DNA from: Dermatemys mawii
Lineage: Eukaryota; Chordata; Testudines; Dermatemydidae
NCBI GenBank assembly: GCA_007922305.1
Contig: ML677326.1
Coordinates: 58,662,961-58,726,960, forward strand
Reading direction: 5' to 3'
DNA length: 64,000 bases
Position numbers and translations under genes: made by a program. A model generated the notes under the pieces. The model searched no databases, was not told the origin of the DNA, and was given only the letters and a program-made list of their open reading frames with translations. Shown piece by piece: positions 25,189 through 37,437 of this stretch; position 1 is the stretch's first letter; the number at the start of each line of letters is the position of its first letter.

Positions 25189-25222
25189 CCCTAAAGGGTC
25201 CAGACCCCTCTCAATCACATTC

Positions 25223-28103
25223 ACCTTCAGTTTCCAAACTGATTCAAGATGCCCTCCCAGTGTAAACCATTCAGGTATATATAAAAGTATCCATATTAAT
25301 GAGGTTACAGAAACACATTGCTGGTATACTGTTTATGTCAAAATGGAGGGATAGCTATCCCAAAAGCAACAGTACAGTGAAAAAAAATATGGTAATTTTT
25401 CTCAAATATGTCCACCAGATATCTTAGGTGTAAAACTATCATGACTGTCAGAGTTAATTTCATCATAGCACAGTGCCCCAATTGGTCCCATATTATAGAC
25501 ATGCTACAATAACTTGTATTTTTATTTACTTTTGAAAGCTCATATTCTTGGAAACAGTGTTATGGCCAGATCCTGAAAAGTTACTCATCTAAGTAAATTT
25601 GCCTTTGTGCGACTCCATGGAGCAAAGCTCTAGCCTTCAAAATGTAATCATTTTTTAAATTACTTTTTCTGACAATGAAATCCAAAACTATATCCATGTC
25701 TTCAAAAATAAGCTGCAAATACAAGAATGAAAAAATTCACAGCAGAAACAAACCTTTGTGTTTTTCATTTGCCACCTACATAGAACAGCTGCTGTAGCTA
25801 GAAGACCGACAGAGCAGCTGTTGCAAGCTACACTAAAGATGTAAGTCACAGATATTCTTCTTTCGTCCAGAAAAAAGATGGTAATTTCACCAACTCAATC
25901 AAACTGGCGGTCAACACAACTGCTATTATTCTATACAAGGATAAGAATTAAATAGAAAGTTCTTATTTTTGTTAAGAAATATTTTGTTGTTACACCATTG
26001 TTAATCAGCCATAACATGCTGGAGCTGTGTAATATGGGGGGAATCTGGGTGGAGTGTAAATTCAGGCAAACAATTCTTTTCACCCAAAACCAATTTATTA
26101 TTTAGCATTTTAAAAAAACCTTTTAGTTGTACTTTTCTCATCACAAAACAACTGGATCAAAAATCTGAAGTGTGGGTGAAATCTGTTCATAATATAAACT
26201 ACACAGCATCATGCACAAAAATTGCATTTAATCTTTTTACGATCATTACGAAGACTGTTCCTTCCAATCTATTCATGCTTACAGCATACTATCCTTATGC
26301 AAGCTTATATTATCCAATATGACGTCAGATCTTCTAAACCCATTATTTACTAAGATTTATAACACAACTGTGACTACATGAGACACAATCTGTAATTTAT
26401 CACACATGACTGAAAGTTCTTAAGTTGCAGTAGAAATATTTTATTTTGTGCTTTATTTAATGCTTTAACTATCTCAAATGAAGCACAATCTTGTTTTCCT
26501 GCCTCTGTAAACTCAGCACTATTACTGAAGGTGCTCCTTTTGCTTGGCAACTTTCCAGATTTATCTTTCTTCAACCTGCAGAGGTTGAGCAGGCCACTGA
26601 GAGCTGTAAATCAATGTTAATGGTGAAGCTGAATTAGGCATAAAAGGTCTGTGATGCAGGGAACACTGAAACAGTAATAGGCAGAGTAGCTGCAAAGTGG
26701 GGAATTCCAAGAGGAAGGAGGTTTAGTGTCTGGATGCTGACAGGTCACAAGCGTAGAAACACTAATCAAGCAAATGAAACTGTGATATAGAATGGATACC
26801 GAGGGAACAAAGTGATCTGAAGTGTAAATTGTGAAAAGCTCATTTTTGAACAAAGACCAGCAGAGCAACATTTGTATCAAAAGTGAATACTCGTTCCTCT
26901 ATCTCTAGGAAAAGGCATAGGAGTTCAAACAGCAGCTGAAAGAACTAGAAAGAACCAAGGAAATCAAATTAAATGAAACACAAAGAAAGGAGCTATGAAG
27001 GACACCACAAACTCAGACAATGGATGAGAGTTATGGAGCAGCAAGAAAGGAGGTGAAAGAATGTGGCAGCTAGGAAGGGTAGTAACCAAGCAGAATGAAA
27101 ACATCTATGTAGCATTTCATTCTAATCCCAATAATGAGCGTTCTATTAGTGAGGAGAAAGAGCAGAAGCAGAGTGAGAATTAACCAAGTACATGCCAGAT
27201 CATTACCAAGATGACAGACAGAGAGCAGACAGGAATGGAAGGGAACAACCAGCAAGAAAAAAAATAAGCAAGTAATCCATACTGGGGGAGATCATCCTTC
27301 ATTTCTCCGAACCCTGACCAAGACTTTTGTAGCTCAAATTTAAAAAAGATGGTGTGCTGCATCCCTTTGGCCAGGACTTAATCACAATTAGCAGGTAAAA
27401 TATACTGAAGGCTCATGGGGAATTCTCGTGGATTTTAATCCATGTGGAAACAAAGCACTCCAGTGAAGGAAGATTTGACAGAGTCACTTCAGGGTTCATG
27501 CAATGCACTTCAGGGCTCTACCATTGCCAGGTATGACAGAAGAAAAGAAAAGACTGAAAGACCATCTGATGGATTCAAGCATTTTGCATCACAAGTCAGA
27601 AGAATGCCTTTTGTGAAAAGAGACAAGTGTGTGACAGTCATCAGACAATTAAATACATTAATGCAATGAGACACTGCAGTAGACAAGGCCAAATAACTTT
27701 GGTCTCCACAAATAAAACATCACAGAGCAGGGAGGTAATGTTTTTATATCGGTTTCATCCTACTTCACCTAATAGCATGTTTAGTACTAAACCCCTCATT
27801 GCCGGAAAGATCTTGACAAATTATAAGATGTTCAGAGAATAGCAAAATCCATTTCCTAGGAGTACTGGGATTCACTGGAGGAAATATTAGGCACTAACTA
27901 TGTTTAGTTTAGCAAACTAGCAACTGAGATGAGAACATAACAGTTTTGGCCAATAAGTTTTGGCCAATGACACAGTAAGGTATATTTAATTTCCCAGGCT
28001 TGTGTTCAAGTGTCAAGTGGAAATTATTAGCCCTAATGTGTTGAAGGAAAAGGTTGATATTAGTCCATTTTAAATGCATTTCCAAGAAATTTGTAGTAGA
28101 TGC
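25223..28103. other. Intronic stretch, little recognised
   Basis: Bases around 25560-25640 look like an old interspersed repeat. The rest is AT-rich single-copy-looking sequence, with purine-rich DNA at about 26880-27260. No exon is recognised. Confidence 0.55.
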
Positions 28104-28204
28104 ACGTAGAGCTGAGGTGGGCAAACTGCGGCCCGCAGGCCACGTGTGGCTCACCGGCCGTTTTCATCTGGCCTGTGAACTTGGGCCGGCATGCCACGAG
28201 TCCC

Positions 28205-28495
28205 CACACTCCCAGGCCTGGCCCGCCCTGCGTCCCCTGGCCGGGGGCTGGATCGAGTGCAGGGAGCAGCGGGACCCCGCCCTCCCTGGCCAGGCCCAGT
28301 GTGGCATGCCACTGAACCCTGCATTCCCTGGCCAGGGGCTGAGCCAAGTGCGGGAAGCCGCAGGCCCCCGCTTCCCTTGCCGGGCCCAGCGCTGTATGCT
28401 GCTGGGCCCTGCGCTCCCTGGCCGAGGGCCGGGTGGAGTGCGGGGATCCCCAGGGCCCCGTGCTCCCTGGCCGGGGGCCGGGTCAAGGAGCGCTC
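28205..28495. repeat. GC-rich degenerate minisatellite inside hAT element
   Basis: Phrases of the form ccctggccgggggc(c/t)ggrt, followed by gagtgc and a run of g/c, recur four to five times at uneven spacing. The repetition explains the 100-200-codon open frames on both strands here, which are not genes. Confidence 0.75.
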
Positions 28496-28539
28496 AGCTG
28501 AGTATGGTAAACGTGGGGGGTTTTAGGTGGTGGGGTCCC

Positions 28540-28890
28540 ATGGGATGGTGTTTAGGGTGGGGGGATATCGGGATGGGGAAGTCAGGGAATAAAGTAAGGA
28601 GGCTTGGGGGGTGGGGATCCCGATGGTGGTGGTTAGGGTAGGGGGATCTCGGGAGGGGGCAGTCAGGGAAGAAAGCAAGAGGGCTTAGATAGGGGGTGGG
28701 GAACCAGTGAGTGGTGGTTAGGGTGGGGGGATCTCAGGAGGAGGTAGTCAGGGAACAAAGCAAGGGGGCTTAGATGGGGGGTAGGGTCCCGGGGGTGGTG
28801 GTTAGGGTGGAGGTATCCTGGGAGGGGGCAGTCAGGGAACAAAGAACAGGGGGGATTAGATAGGGCGGCAGTTAGAGTGGGAGGGGTCTC
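28540..28890. repeat. 84-bp minisatellite inside hAT element
   Basis: The phrase tggtggttagggtgggggga, then tctcgggagggggcagtcag, then ggaacaaagcaagggggctt, recurs with starts near 28543, 28627, 28712 and 28796, with a decayed fifth unit near 28864. The period is about 84-85 bp. Confidence 0.85.
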
Positions 28891-29432
28891 CGGAGGGGGA
28901 AATTAGGGGACAAGGAGTGGGGTGGGGGGTTGGAGGGGTGGGGAGTTCTGAGGGGGGGCAGTCAGGGGGCATGAAGTGGGTGGGGATTGGATAAGGGGCG
29001 GGGTCAGGCTGTTTGGGGAGGCCCAGCCTTCCCTACCTGGCCCTCCTCACAATTTTTAACCCCAATGTGGCCCTTGGGCCAAAAAGTTTACCCACCTGTA
29101 ACCTAGAGTTTATGAGCAGCAAAGTTTGGAAATAAAAAACAAAAAATATAAGTACTTGAAGGGTATAAAACAATGAAGAAAGAGAAGGTTATTTAGAGTG
29201 CTTCAAGGAAGCAAAACTAGAGATGGCCATGAGATGAAATTAAGTTAAGGAAAATGTAGACGGAGTAGCAAGAAAAATGTTTTTCGACAGCAACATCTGC
29301 AAGTATTAGATTGGGGAATAGCCTCAACAGTAGTTGTGGAACATCACCTAGAATATTCAAAGCCATATTGAATAAAGTATTAGAAAATGTACTGTAGGGA
29401 ACAATTGTACACTGGCAGGAAATGTATTAGAT

Positions 29433-29585
29433 CGGGGGTTCTCACCCTGGCAATCACAACTTTCTGGGAAGTTACAAACAGGTGTCAGGGATCACAACTG
29501 TCATGGCCTTCCTGTATTGCTAAATGGGAAGGGGTTATTGGTATGGAAAAGAGGGTTGTGGTATAGAAAGTGTTGAGATCCACTA
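29433..29585. mobile_element. Short hAT-type MITE (153 bp)
   Basis: The left end cgggggttctcaccctgg and right end gtgttgagatccacta resemble the widespread ggttctcaacc-type hAT termini. Flanks tattagat (29425-29432) and tactagat (29586-29593) are an 8-bp duplication with one mismatch. Confidence 0.75.
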
Positions 29586-29593
29586 TACTAGAT

Positions 29594-30710
29594 GACTTAA
29601 TCCATCTTTGCCATGGTTAATTTTTTTGTTTATGAAAATGACAGAGAACAATATTTTAAAAACAAAACTTGGCACTAGAACTTAATAATGGAAAAAATTA
29701 ATATTGTAGCTCATGGCAGACTGGTCCCTTTTTTAACCTTTTTACATTCATAGATAAATGATAGATAATTTATTTAATTTTCTCTCAGAGAGATATTCCA
29801 AGAAGCAAACTAAACCAGTATTTCTAAAATAGAAAATCCCTACATAACCAGTAAATGATACCAAAGAATATTACAGAAAGTCAAACAGCAGAGAATGGAA
29901 AGTGCCTATTTGGAGGATAATATGGCACTCAGGATCACAGTTCTCTTCATGCCACATGGAGTAACTGTTGCCCCATTTTATACTGCATTAAACTTGGACA
30001 TGGAGAATTATTCAATTAAATCTTTAAAAAACCTTGTTTGGCTTCAGAAATAATTTCATTATAAACTAAGACTTCCTGCTTCAGTAACTTTTGTCATGTC
30101 CCTCATTTAAGTCACCTTATCCTACCACATGGCTCTGGAGAAAGGAGAAGGAAAAGGTCCTCATTCTTCATAATGCCTTTTTTTTCTTTTTCTTCTTTTT
30201 CTTCTTTTTTTTTTTTTTTTTTTTTGGTGGAGGAAGTGGGCACTGGCTCTGGGATTACGACGACAGGTTCTGCACCTTGGATCATGATAATTTTTATATC
30301 CCCATCTACATATTTAGCAAATGTCTCCAGCTCTGTTTTCTTATAACTAAGGCACAATTCTGGTTTCTACAATAAAGAGGATGAAGCATGAAAACTATTT
30401 TGTACCATCCAGATCATGTTATGGTTTAAAATGGCTGGCCCATTCCTGATTACTGATGTTTTCAACACTTGCAATTTAAGTGTTTTCCATGGAGACTCTG
30501 CACAGCTGCTGACTGTGTTCTGATATGGCAAATAAAACAGAAATTGCAAAGCTATTCGGTCAGGCAATAATAAATGAACAATTGCTGGTCTGAACAATCA
30601 CTGCCACTTTTTAATGCCCAATAATGAGCTAACTACCAGGACCAGAAATTAGTGTTGTACATACTTTAACTTTTCAATGGTACATAGCATTGTTTCTAGC
30701 TATGGTGGTT
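29594..30710. other. Intronic stretch with an A/T-homopolymer tract
   Basis: Nothing coding is recognised. A T-rich tract at 30177-30226 (runs of ttttt broken by c, then over 20 T) is a simple repeat, or the A-tail of an unidentified minus-strand retroposon. Confidence 0.6.
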
Positions 30711-30722
30711 CATGAAATCAGA

Positions 30723-30816
30723 AGTGACAAAGAGTCCTGTGGCACCTTAAAGACTAACTGAAATTTTTTCAGAGCATGAGCTTTCGTGGGCTAATACCCA
30801 CTTCGTCGGATGCATG
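30723..30816. mobile_element. Short retroposon (94 bp) with 12-bp target duplication
   Basis: A perfect direct repeat CATGAAATCAGA flanks the insert (30711-30722 and 30817-30828). The insert reads gtcctgtggcaccttaaaga, then gagctttcgtgggctaatac, then ccacttcgtcggatgcat, a sauropsid repeat phrase also present at 46107-46191. A long perfect duplication of this size is typical of LINE-mobilised SINEs, but the family name is uncertain. Confidence 0.88.
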
Positions 30817-30828
30817 CATGAAATCAGA

Positions 30829-31386
30829 CTTACTATCACATAATTCTAGCATCTTGTCTTCCCTGACACAGACTTCAATTTTTACCTTATTTTAGTTTTT
30901 GTTCTCTCAAGAATCACTGCACTTACTGTCAAACCAATGCTGTGTATTATCTGAAAGCTTTGGAATTACAGTTTTCAAAGGATATTAAGCAATAACCTCT
31001 CATGAGAATACTGGAGTAAGCAGGTGGAGTTCCCCCTCTGCTCTAATAAGACTGCATGCATGCTTGTGCACAGTGCAAATTTCGGCTTTACTGGGAACTC
31101 AAGTGACACTAACATAACATAAACTTCAGCCTAAATTTTCTTATTGAGGTTGGTTGTTCTACAGTTTCCCTGCAAGACTTCATCTGTCCCAGACCCTTGA
31201 CACACCAAGCCCTCCTTTATCTTGGTTGGCGCTAACAAATTACACCTGGCACATGACTCAGAATTAGTTCTGCTATATTTTATGCGTACATAAAACTCCT
31301 GACTAAAGGGTGACTTAGATAAGCTCAGGCAGGAAATAAGACATACATTTTGAACTGGGAAGGCAATTAACCTCTGAAACAGCTTA
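30829..31386. other. Intronic stretch, nothing recognised
   Basis: No repeat family or exon is recognisable. Confidence 0.5.
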
Positions 31387-31565
31387 ACAAGGGTTTTGGT
31401 GATTTCTTCATCACTGGCAATTTTGAAAATTGCATGTTTTTTCTAACAAATATGCTATAATTCAAACAAGAATTAATCTGGATGATTTCTATGACCGGTG
31501 TTATACAGGAAATCAGACTAGATTACCATAATTGTCCCTTCTGGCCGTAGAATTGAATTTATGAA
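31387..31565 (+). mobile_element. CR1 LINE 3' end fragment
   Basis: It reads aagggttttggtgatttctt, catcactggcaattttgaaa, then gttatacaggaaatcagact and cccttctggccgtagaattg. This matches the sense-strand CR1 3' UTR end seen at 16866-17021 and the complement of 5719-5880. Confidence 0.9.
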
Positions 31566-31987
31566 CAGAGAAGCCTTGAATTCCTATGTAGGGTCTTAGA
31601 GTCTCCCACCCCATTACAACTGACTGCTAAAATCTGGCTAAATTGAAATGAGGCTGCAGAGGAAAGCCATATGATAATCTGAATAGCCAGATTTTACTTT
31701 TACTTTACCTATATTTATTAAGGTATATTTGCTGTGTCAATCTTAACTATGTAAAAGTTCAGGAATTTCATATAACTTAAAAGAAAGCAAATAATTTTCC
31801 CACTGCTACAATTCCCACTCTCAAGTAACTCTCGCACTGATCCTGTTTTCATAAGGAATTCTTGTTTCTAAATTGGAGAAACTACAGTGGGCCAAACAAA
31901 ATATTGGATGCTATCTTTTTCACCAACTGTGTTATCTTCTCTGTTTGCCTTCATTGGGCCATTATAGTTCCTTTTCAACTACTTACA

Positions 31988-32040
31988 ACAGGGTTTCTCA
32001 AACTTTTCAGGTGTGGAGTACATCTTACTATGAACATTGT
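31988..32040. mobile_element. Possible hAT terminus
   Basis: The phrase cagggtttctcaaacttttc resembles a common hAT terminal repeat and the end of the element at 53118. I could not find the matching inverted end, so only the terminus is listed. Confidence 0.35.
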
Positions 32041-35000
32041 CACATACCCCACTTCTCATCCCACTCATTATCGTGCATACCATTTCTCCTCCAATTCAAA
32101 ATTCCACAACATTCCTATATCAACTACAACTGTTGTTTGCACAGGTACAAGGAACAGCAATATTAAGAAAGTATTTAACATGCTTTAGCTGTATGGTAGG
32201 GTCATCATTAACCAGGCATCTCCCTGTGGACAGAGATATTCCTCCCTCTCCTTTTTCTCTTCAGAGTTCCTTGGAATAACAAGATCCATCATAATAGCAT
32301 CATAGATCATACGCCCATCTCCAAAACTCCTATGATCCACAGAGACCTTATTCCTCTTAGCAGAAGCCTAGCCTTCTGGCTCACGTTGCCTTCTTCTGTC
32401 TGCCCCACGTGCAACTTTCTTTTGTCTTTTATATTGATATAATCTGATTCCTCTCAGTTTAGCCTTAGGCTCTCTAGCCCAGGGGTAAGCCACCCTGTTA
32501 CAAGCTGTCTTTTAATACACTTTAGCAACTGAAAACTAGGAAAAAATCCAAACATGGTGTGACCAGGCAGCTCTCCATGGACCACTAGCAAGTTCTCTAT
32601 GAAACACCAATAGTTCATCTTATGGTCCGCAACAGTGATGCCCTCAAATGGCCCCTCAAGATTTTTTTGGAACAGGAACCACAAGAGAGGTACAAATATT
32701 AAGCTTTCCTTTAAGTGTGGATATTTTACACAGTTAACTTTCAATAATGGAATAAATGGACCACAAGAAATATTTTATTAAACTAGTTGACATCTACCCT
32801 CTAGGATCCAGTATTTCAAGATCACCAATGCTAATACTACTGTGGAAAATATGTAAACTTTCAGAAAAAAATATTTCTTTCCTAGATTATGGCTAGTTGG
32901 CTTCCCAAATATGGCTTCATTCTTTTAAGAGCAATTCTTCACTACCTACATAGGGGGAGGAGGAAGAAGGTAAGGGAATGTAAAATGTCAAGTCAATTAA
33001 AAACAAATGATCAAACAAGATGATTCCTGCCCACAGAAAACACATATAGCTACATTGTAAGCTCCTTGAGCAGAGTCACTGTTCTTATTGTGCATATAAT
33101 TCATCATGCAAGCACGCGTGCAACGTCCAAATAGTATTATATGACTACTCATATAATATCTGAAGGCATACTGCTGTAAATATTTGGGTGAGTTCTTCTA
33201 AATACATGGAAAATATTTTTCACAAAAAACACAGAACTTGTATACTCATCTATCTTGCCAATAAAACAATATAAATGTGTCAATCTAGGGCTCTCTCTAA
33301 GGTTAAAATGTGAAGATTTGCCATTTATTGATCAAAGTCCATTACAGTACACAGTACACTTGTAATATTTGAGAAAAAGAAAATGTTTAATTCACTGTGC
33401 TGGTCCATGTTCCAACCACCAATGAGCACTGTTTCCCTAGGCATGGGGAGATGGAAGGATTTACCTAGTCAATGTTATTTAATCAGTATTGGTGATCTCC
33501 AAAGGGAGCCCCATCTAGTCCTTCTGGGGTATAAGGTCAGTGGCTCTGAAGTAATGTTCTGCTGAGAGGAGGAATAGTTAAAGTGTGCAATTATAGGATG
33601 TCCATGGAGTTCTGAGAGAGATGGAGGGCACCTTGTCTTGTGCTGGATGCATTATTCACAATGAACAATTTTTTTTCTGTTCATAAATAAGCCATGAACA
33701 GACTGATTTTTACAAATCTGCTTATTATGTGAAGTTATCCTAGAAATAGTTACATGATCTGTTTCATGCTGTGGATTGTTCACAAACTATTCTCTGTAAG
33801 TATTGGTTCAAGTATTTCACTATAATTCCTATTCATACCGTGAGTGACTCAGTTAAGTCTAAGGTATATCTTCTGTTCCCTGGCTGGATGACTTCCAGAA
33901 CTACAAAGAGCTTACGAGATGACTTATGGTGAATTCACAACACTTTTTTTCCACAAATATTCTTTCTAGCAGAAATTAACCTGTGCAAATGTTCATGGAA
34001 AGCAAATAAAAGGGAGTCTGAATATCATTAAATATATTTATGGTATTTGTTTGATAAACCGTGGGTGTGACTTTTTCTTTTTCTTACAGTATTTTCCCTA
34101 TTCTAAACTTATCCCTCCCATCCATCCTGGAGGAGAAACAAAATACATTTTAAAGAGAGTTGATATTTTGTATGTGTTCTGCAGCGGTATATGTATATTG
34201 CTTAGTTACTATTAGAGATATTCTGTAATAGGTAGTTATTCATATCTTCTAGAACTTTTTAAGTAATATTTTATTCTGGAACTGACATCTGATCTGTATA
34301 AAACAATATCTGACATTTCAGAAAAGGTAAAGTGTACAGTACTCTCACATAATTCATAATGGACAAAGATACAACTTAGAGTCCAGCATAATGTAAACAT
34401 ACCTAAAAATACCTAAACAACAAATCTTATAGGATCCTTTATTAAAGAAAAAAAATAATTTCACTACCCCATGCCTCTGCACTATAATACCCTTTCTTAA
34501 TATGTTAACCTAGTTTTGGAAACCCATTTTTGTAATCTAATTTCCCCTTTATAGTTTAGGGCATGTATGATATAGCTGTGATGATCAAAAACACTCAATG
34601 TACTCAGAACCATGGTAAATTTAAAATAATTTAATATCAACAGCAGTCTCACAGCTGTGAACTCCAAGGTGTGTTCAACACAATGCACCCACTAACTTTA
34701 AATGATCAAAAATACATGACAGCTAATAAAAAGGAATCAGTTTAAGGAGTGCCTGAAGCAGCTAGGCCTGCCTGAGTCCCCATCACAGGATGGGATTTAG
34801 GTAAGATAGATATCCATGTAGACTGTTTTAATATCCTTTTCTCTAAATCCTTTATTCCTATTGTTCAGATTAAATACTTCTGTTTTAAAAAGGCCATCTG
34901 GTCAAAGGGAAGAACCACAGGTGCTGAACGAAGTCAGATCTGCTCAATAAGCACAGCCAATTAACAGGGTTGTATAACCCAGAGCCCAGCCTAAAAGTGG

Positions 35001-36589
35001 AAGAATAGTGGACTTACACTCCAGGATAGGTAAAGGCGCAAGGGGGCTGGGAAGGAGAGGTATATTCAGAGACCAGACCCAGTATCAGGGCACAGCAAGC
35101 CCAACAACTGTAAGGAGGTGTTTCAGCATAATTTGTTGTAAAAATCTTTATATCATATCACATTATGAAATAGCTACCATTTAGCAAGATGAAGGCCATC
35201 TAAAGTTACAGAGTAGTGTGCTTGAATCATTTAGTTTGTCATCTATGAGTAGCCTGTTTTCACTGTAAAGTGTTCTTTAGTTTTGTTTTTCAATTTCAAA
35301 ATTTAGTATGTAATTCAGTTTAGGAACTCACAAAACTCTTCCCCAGTGTTTAAGCAGAGAGCTCAAATAGATCTAAAGAGTTTATCCAAAATATAAGTCA
35401 GCTGTAAATGGGCACCATTATTATGGGGTTTCAAAGTGTGAACCATAAATTATTTAGAAAATGTTTGTGTGGCAAACAGCTCTTATTCTCAGTATTCAGC
35501 TTAAAAAAAGAAGAAGCCTAAAGAAGATACTACTCAAATTACACGTGCCTTTACAGACACACATATTTTTCTTAAAAATTCAACAATAAATGTCAGTACT
35601 GCATTCAATACTTAAATATTTAAAGGAGAAAGTATTTTTTATAGTCAGGATTCTCTGATTTCCTCAGTTCTGCAGTCACAGAATAGCCTGCCGAAGCCCT
35701 GCAGAATACCAGATTCTCTCATCAGCTTGGAAATGCATCCAAACTCAGACAAGTCACCTGGAGGGTCCAAAATTAAGTTTTGGGAATTGTTCCAGCAGCA
35801 TTCCCTGTGACTTTTTCACCTCTCCATGCTAATTTATTCAAGAGAGAGGCGAGCAAGCCTGGGAAAGAAGGAATCATATATTTCTTCTTAGTCCCAAGAG
35901 AAAGATTTCTGGGAAATAGGACGGAGGAGCAGAAGAAACTGTGTGGTTGGCCCCGCATGGCAGAAGAAGTATACCAGAACCAGGGAAGAAGAGAGGAGAG
36001 AAGCAGATGCATGTACCTTCTTTACAAAAGGAACAGTAGGGAGAAGGAGCAATCATGACTCTCTGGGACAAAGACTGAAGAGCCATTTAAAAGAAAAACC
36101 GTGAAGGGGCACTTCTCTATCCCAGCTGCTCATTCTCCCTACTCCTGTAATAAACTCAATCTGACCTACTCCTGTAATAAACTCAGACTGCCTCAATCTG
36201 ATCTCCAGTACCTCTTAGGGTCAGCCTAGACAAGAACAAAGAGTGTGTTTTTTTAAAAAAAATTCATTAGCCAACAAGTTGTATTTTAGCTAACGAGTTG
36301 TATGTTAACAAGTGATAGCTGATCAAGGAGAACCTTAGCCTCATGCTAATTAACATGTTTATAAAAAATGTATCCTAATCCAAATAGACCCAGAACTGCC
36401 AAACCTGCCACTAATTGTCAACAGACATGGCTCTCCCCACACCCACCATAACAGCAGCTCACTTCTATTTATCTTGTACACATTAGGTTGAGCTTTTACC
36501 TCTTGACAGTAAAGCTTAATCCTTTCCTCCCAGTTTTACAGGAAGTTTTCAGTCTCCTAAGGAGTAGTAAATAGAATAACATTTAAGAA
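32041..36589. other. Intronic stretch, mostly unrecognised
   Basis: Around 33050-33115 the text tgtaagctccttgagcagag resembles an L2/MIR-family 3' end. A 30-bp tandem repeat (cctactcctgtaataaactca, twice) lies at 36138-36190. The 34740-35120 and 35640-36230 blocks have the feel of decayed repeats, but I cannot support a class. No exon is recognised. Confidence 0.5.
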
Positions 36590-36760
36590 AAAAAACAATG
36601 GGAACAGACTATCCCCTTCTGATCTCTGACAAATCCATTTTCAAATACCCTCTTGATTTGGCAATGAGTGTGTGCTCTCAAACATGTCTTTAAAATCATC
36701 ATGATTCTGAAGAAATGATCTGATCACCTTTGTGACCATCTGCTCCTTTACAGCCTCTTA

Positions 36761-37434
36761 GGGTATGGTTACACTTACAGGATTATAGCGCTATTGGTTA
36801 TAGCAGTCCCCTTATACAGCAATATGTATAGTGCTATTGCGTGTCCACACTGAGACGCGCCAGCGGTATAGCATGGCCAGATTTACAGCACTTCAGGCAG
36901 CATTAAGAGCAGCGCATTAGGGCAGGTATCCCAGCATTCAGCTGGGTGCAACGTGCTTTCTAAACAAGGGGGGTGAGGGGGGACGTGTTGTGTGTATGCG
37001 GAGGGAGAGAGCCAGTGGTTTTTCCGTCTTTTTGAGAGCCTGTCAACAAGCCTGTCAGCACCTGTCCGTTCACAGAGGGCTTTGTTTTCACACAGGCTCC
37101 TTCCTTAAACATTTGCATTACTTATCTGCCGAGTTAAGAGAGAAACTCTAAAAAAGTACTTCCGCATTCCTCCAGCTGAGTTCAAAAGAAAGGGAAGAGA
37201 CATCAATTGCCTTTAATGGCTCTAGGCATCTCAAGAGATCACTTGTAGCGTAGTGGGTGTCCACATTCTCGCTGTAGCGCTACAGCCCTTATTCCCCATG
37301 TGGAGGTGGATTACGAGGAGCGCTATAACTCCACGGTTGTAGCGCTCTACGTGACTTGCCAGTGTGGACGGGGCGGAGGTTATAGAGCTCCTGGGGGCTT
37401 TATAGCACTATAAAGTGCTGGTGTAACCATGGCC
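36761..37434 (-). mobile_element. PIF/Harbinger-type MITE, copy B (inverted)
   Basis: It begins gggtatggttacacttacag and ends gtgtaaccatggcc, the reverse orientation of copies A and C, and is flanked by tta (36758-36760) and cta (37435-37437), a 3-bp duplication with one change. It carries the same tagcgcta palindromes and non-coding interior. It is inserted in an L2-type LINE fragment whose reading frame continues right after it. Confidence 0.92.
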
Positions 37435-37437
37435 CTA

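Larger units (their letters stand above)
21849..25222 (+). mobile_element. LTR-like repeat, split by two later insertions
   Basis: It starts TGTGATGTTTCACTCC and ends near aatcacattca, with a TATTTAA box-like motif near 23008 followed by a short spacer, and an AATAAA signal at 23330, the layout of an LTR. The text atttgtatgcctctatcttt then ggaacattgactatgtatct recurs, diverged, in the repeat at 58858-60001. Removing the Harbinger MITE (22157-22832) and the hAT element (23635-25188), with one duplicate of each target site, leaves about 1.1 kb. No internal retroelement genes adjoin it, so it looks like a solitary LTR. Retrovirus-like or Gypsy-like origin cannot be decided from the non-coding sequence. 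Confidence 0.6.
28112..29100. mobile_element. hAT non-autonomous element, GGTGGGCAAACT / AGTTTACCCACC termini (989 bp)
   Basis: The left end ctgaggtgggcaaactgcgg and right end aagtttacccacctgta are inverted, flanked by an 8-bp duplication with one mismatch (acgtagag at 28104-28111, acctagag at 29101-29108). The interior is GC-rich with two tandem-repeat arrays. The right end (atgtggcccttgggccaaaa) matches the element at 38747-39461, so both belong to one terminal-repeat family with different interiors. Confidence 0.93.

Noticed and set aside
28054..28641. 195-codon plus-strand frame and minus-strand partners
   Set aside because: They are produced by GC-rich minisatellite units within the hAT element; the proteins are Pro/Gly/Ala repeats with no family resemblance.
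34740..36230. Possible further LTR-like repeats (aataaactca twice, promoter-like text)
   Set aside because: No termini, duplications or second copy in the window could be found, so no class is supported.
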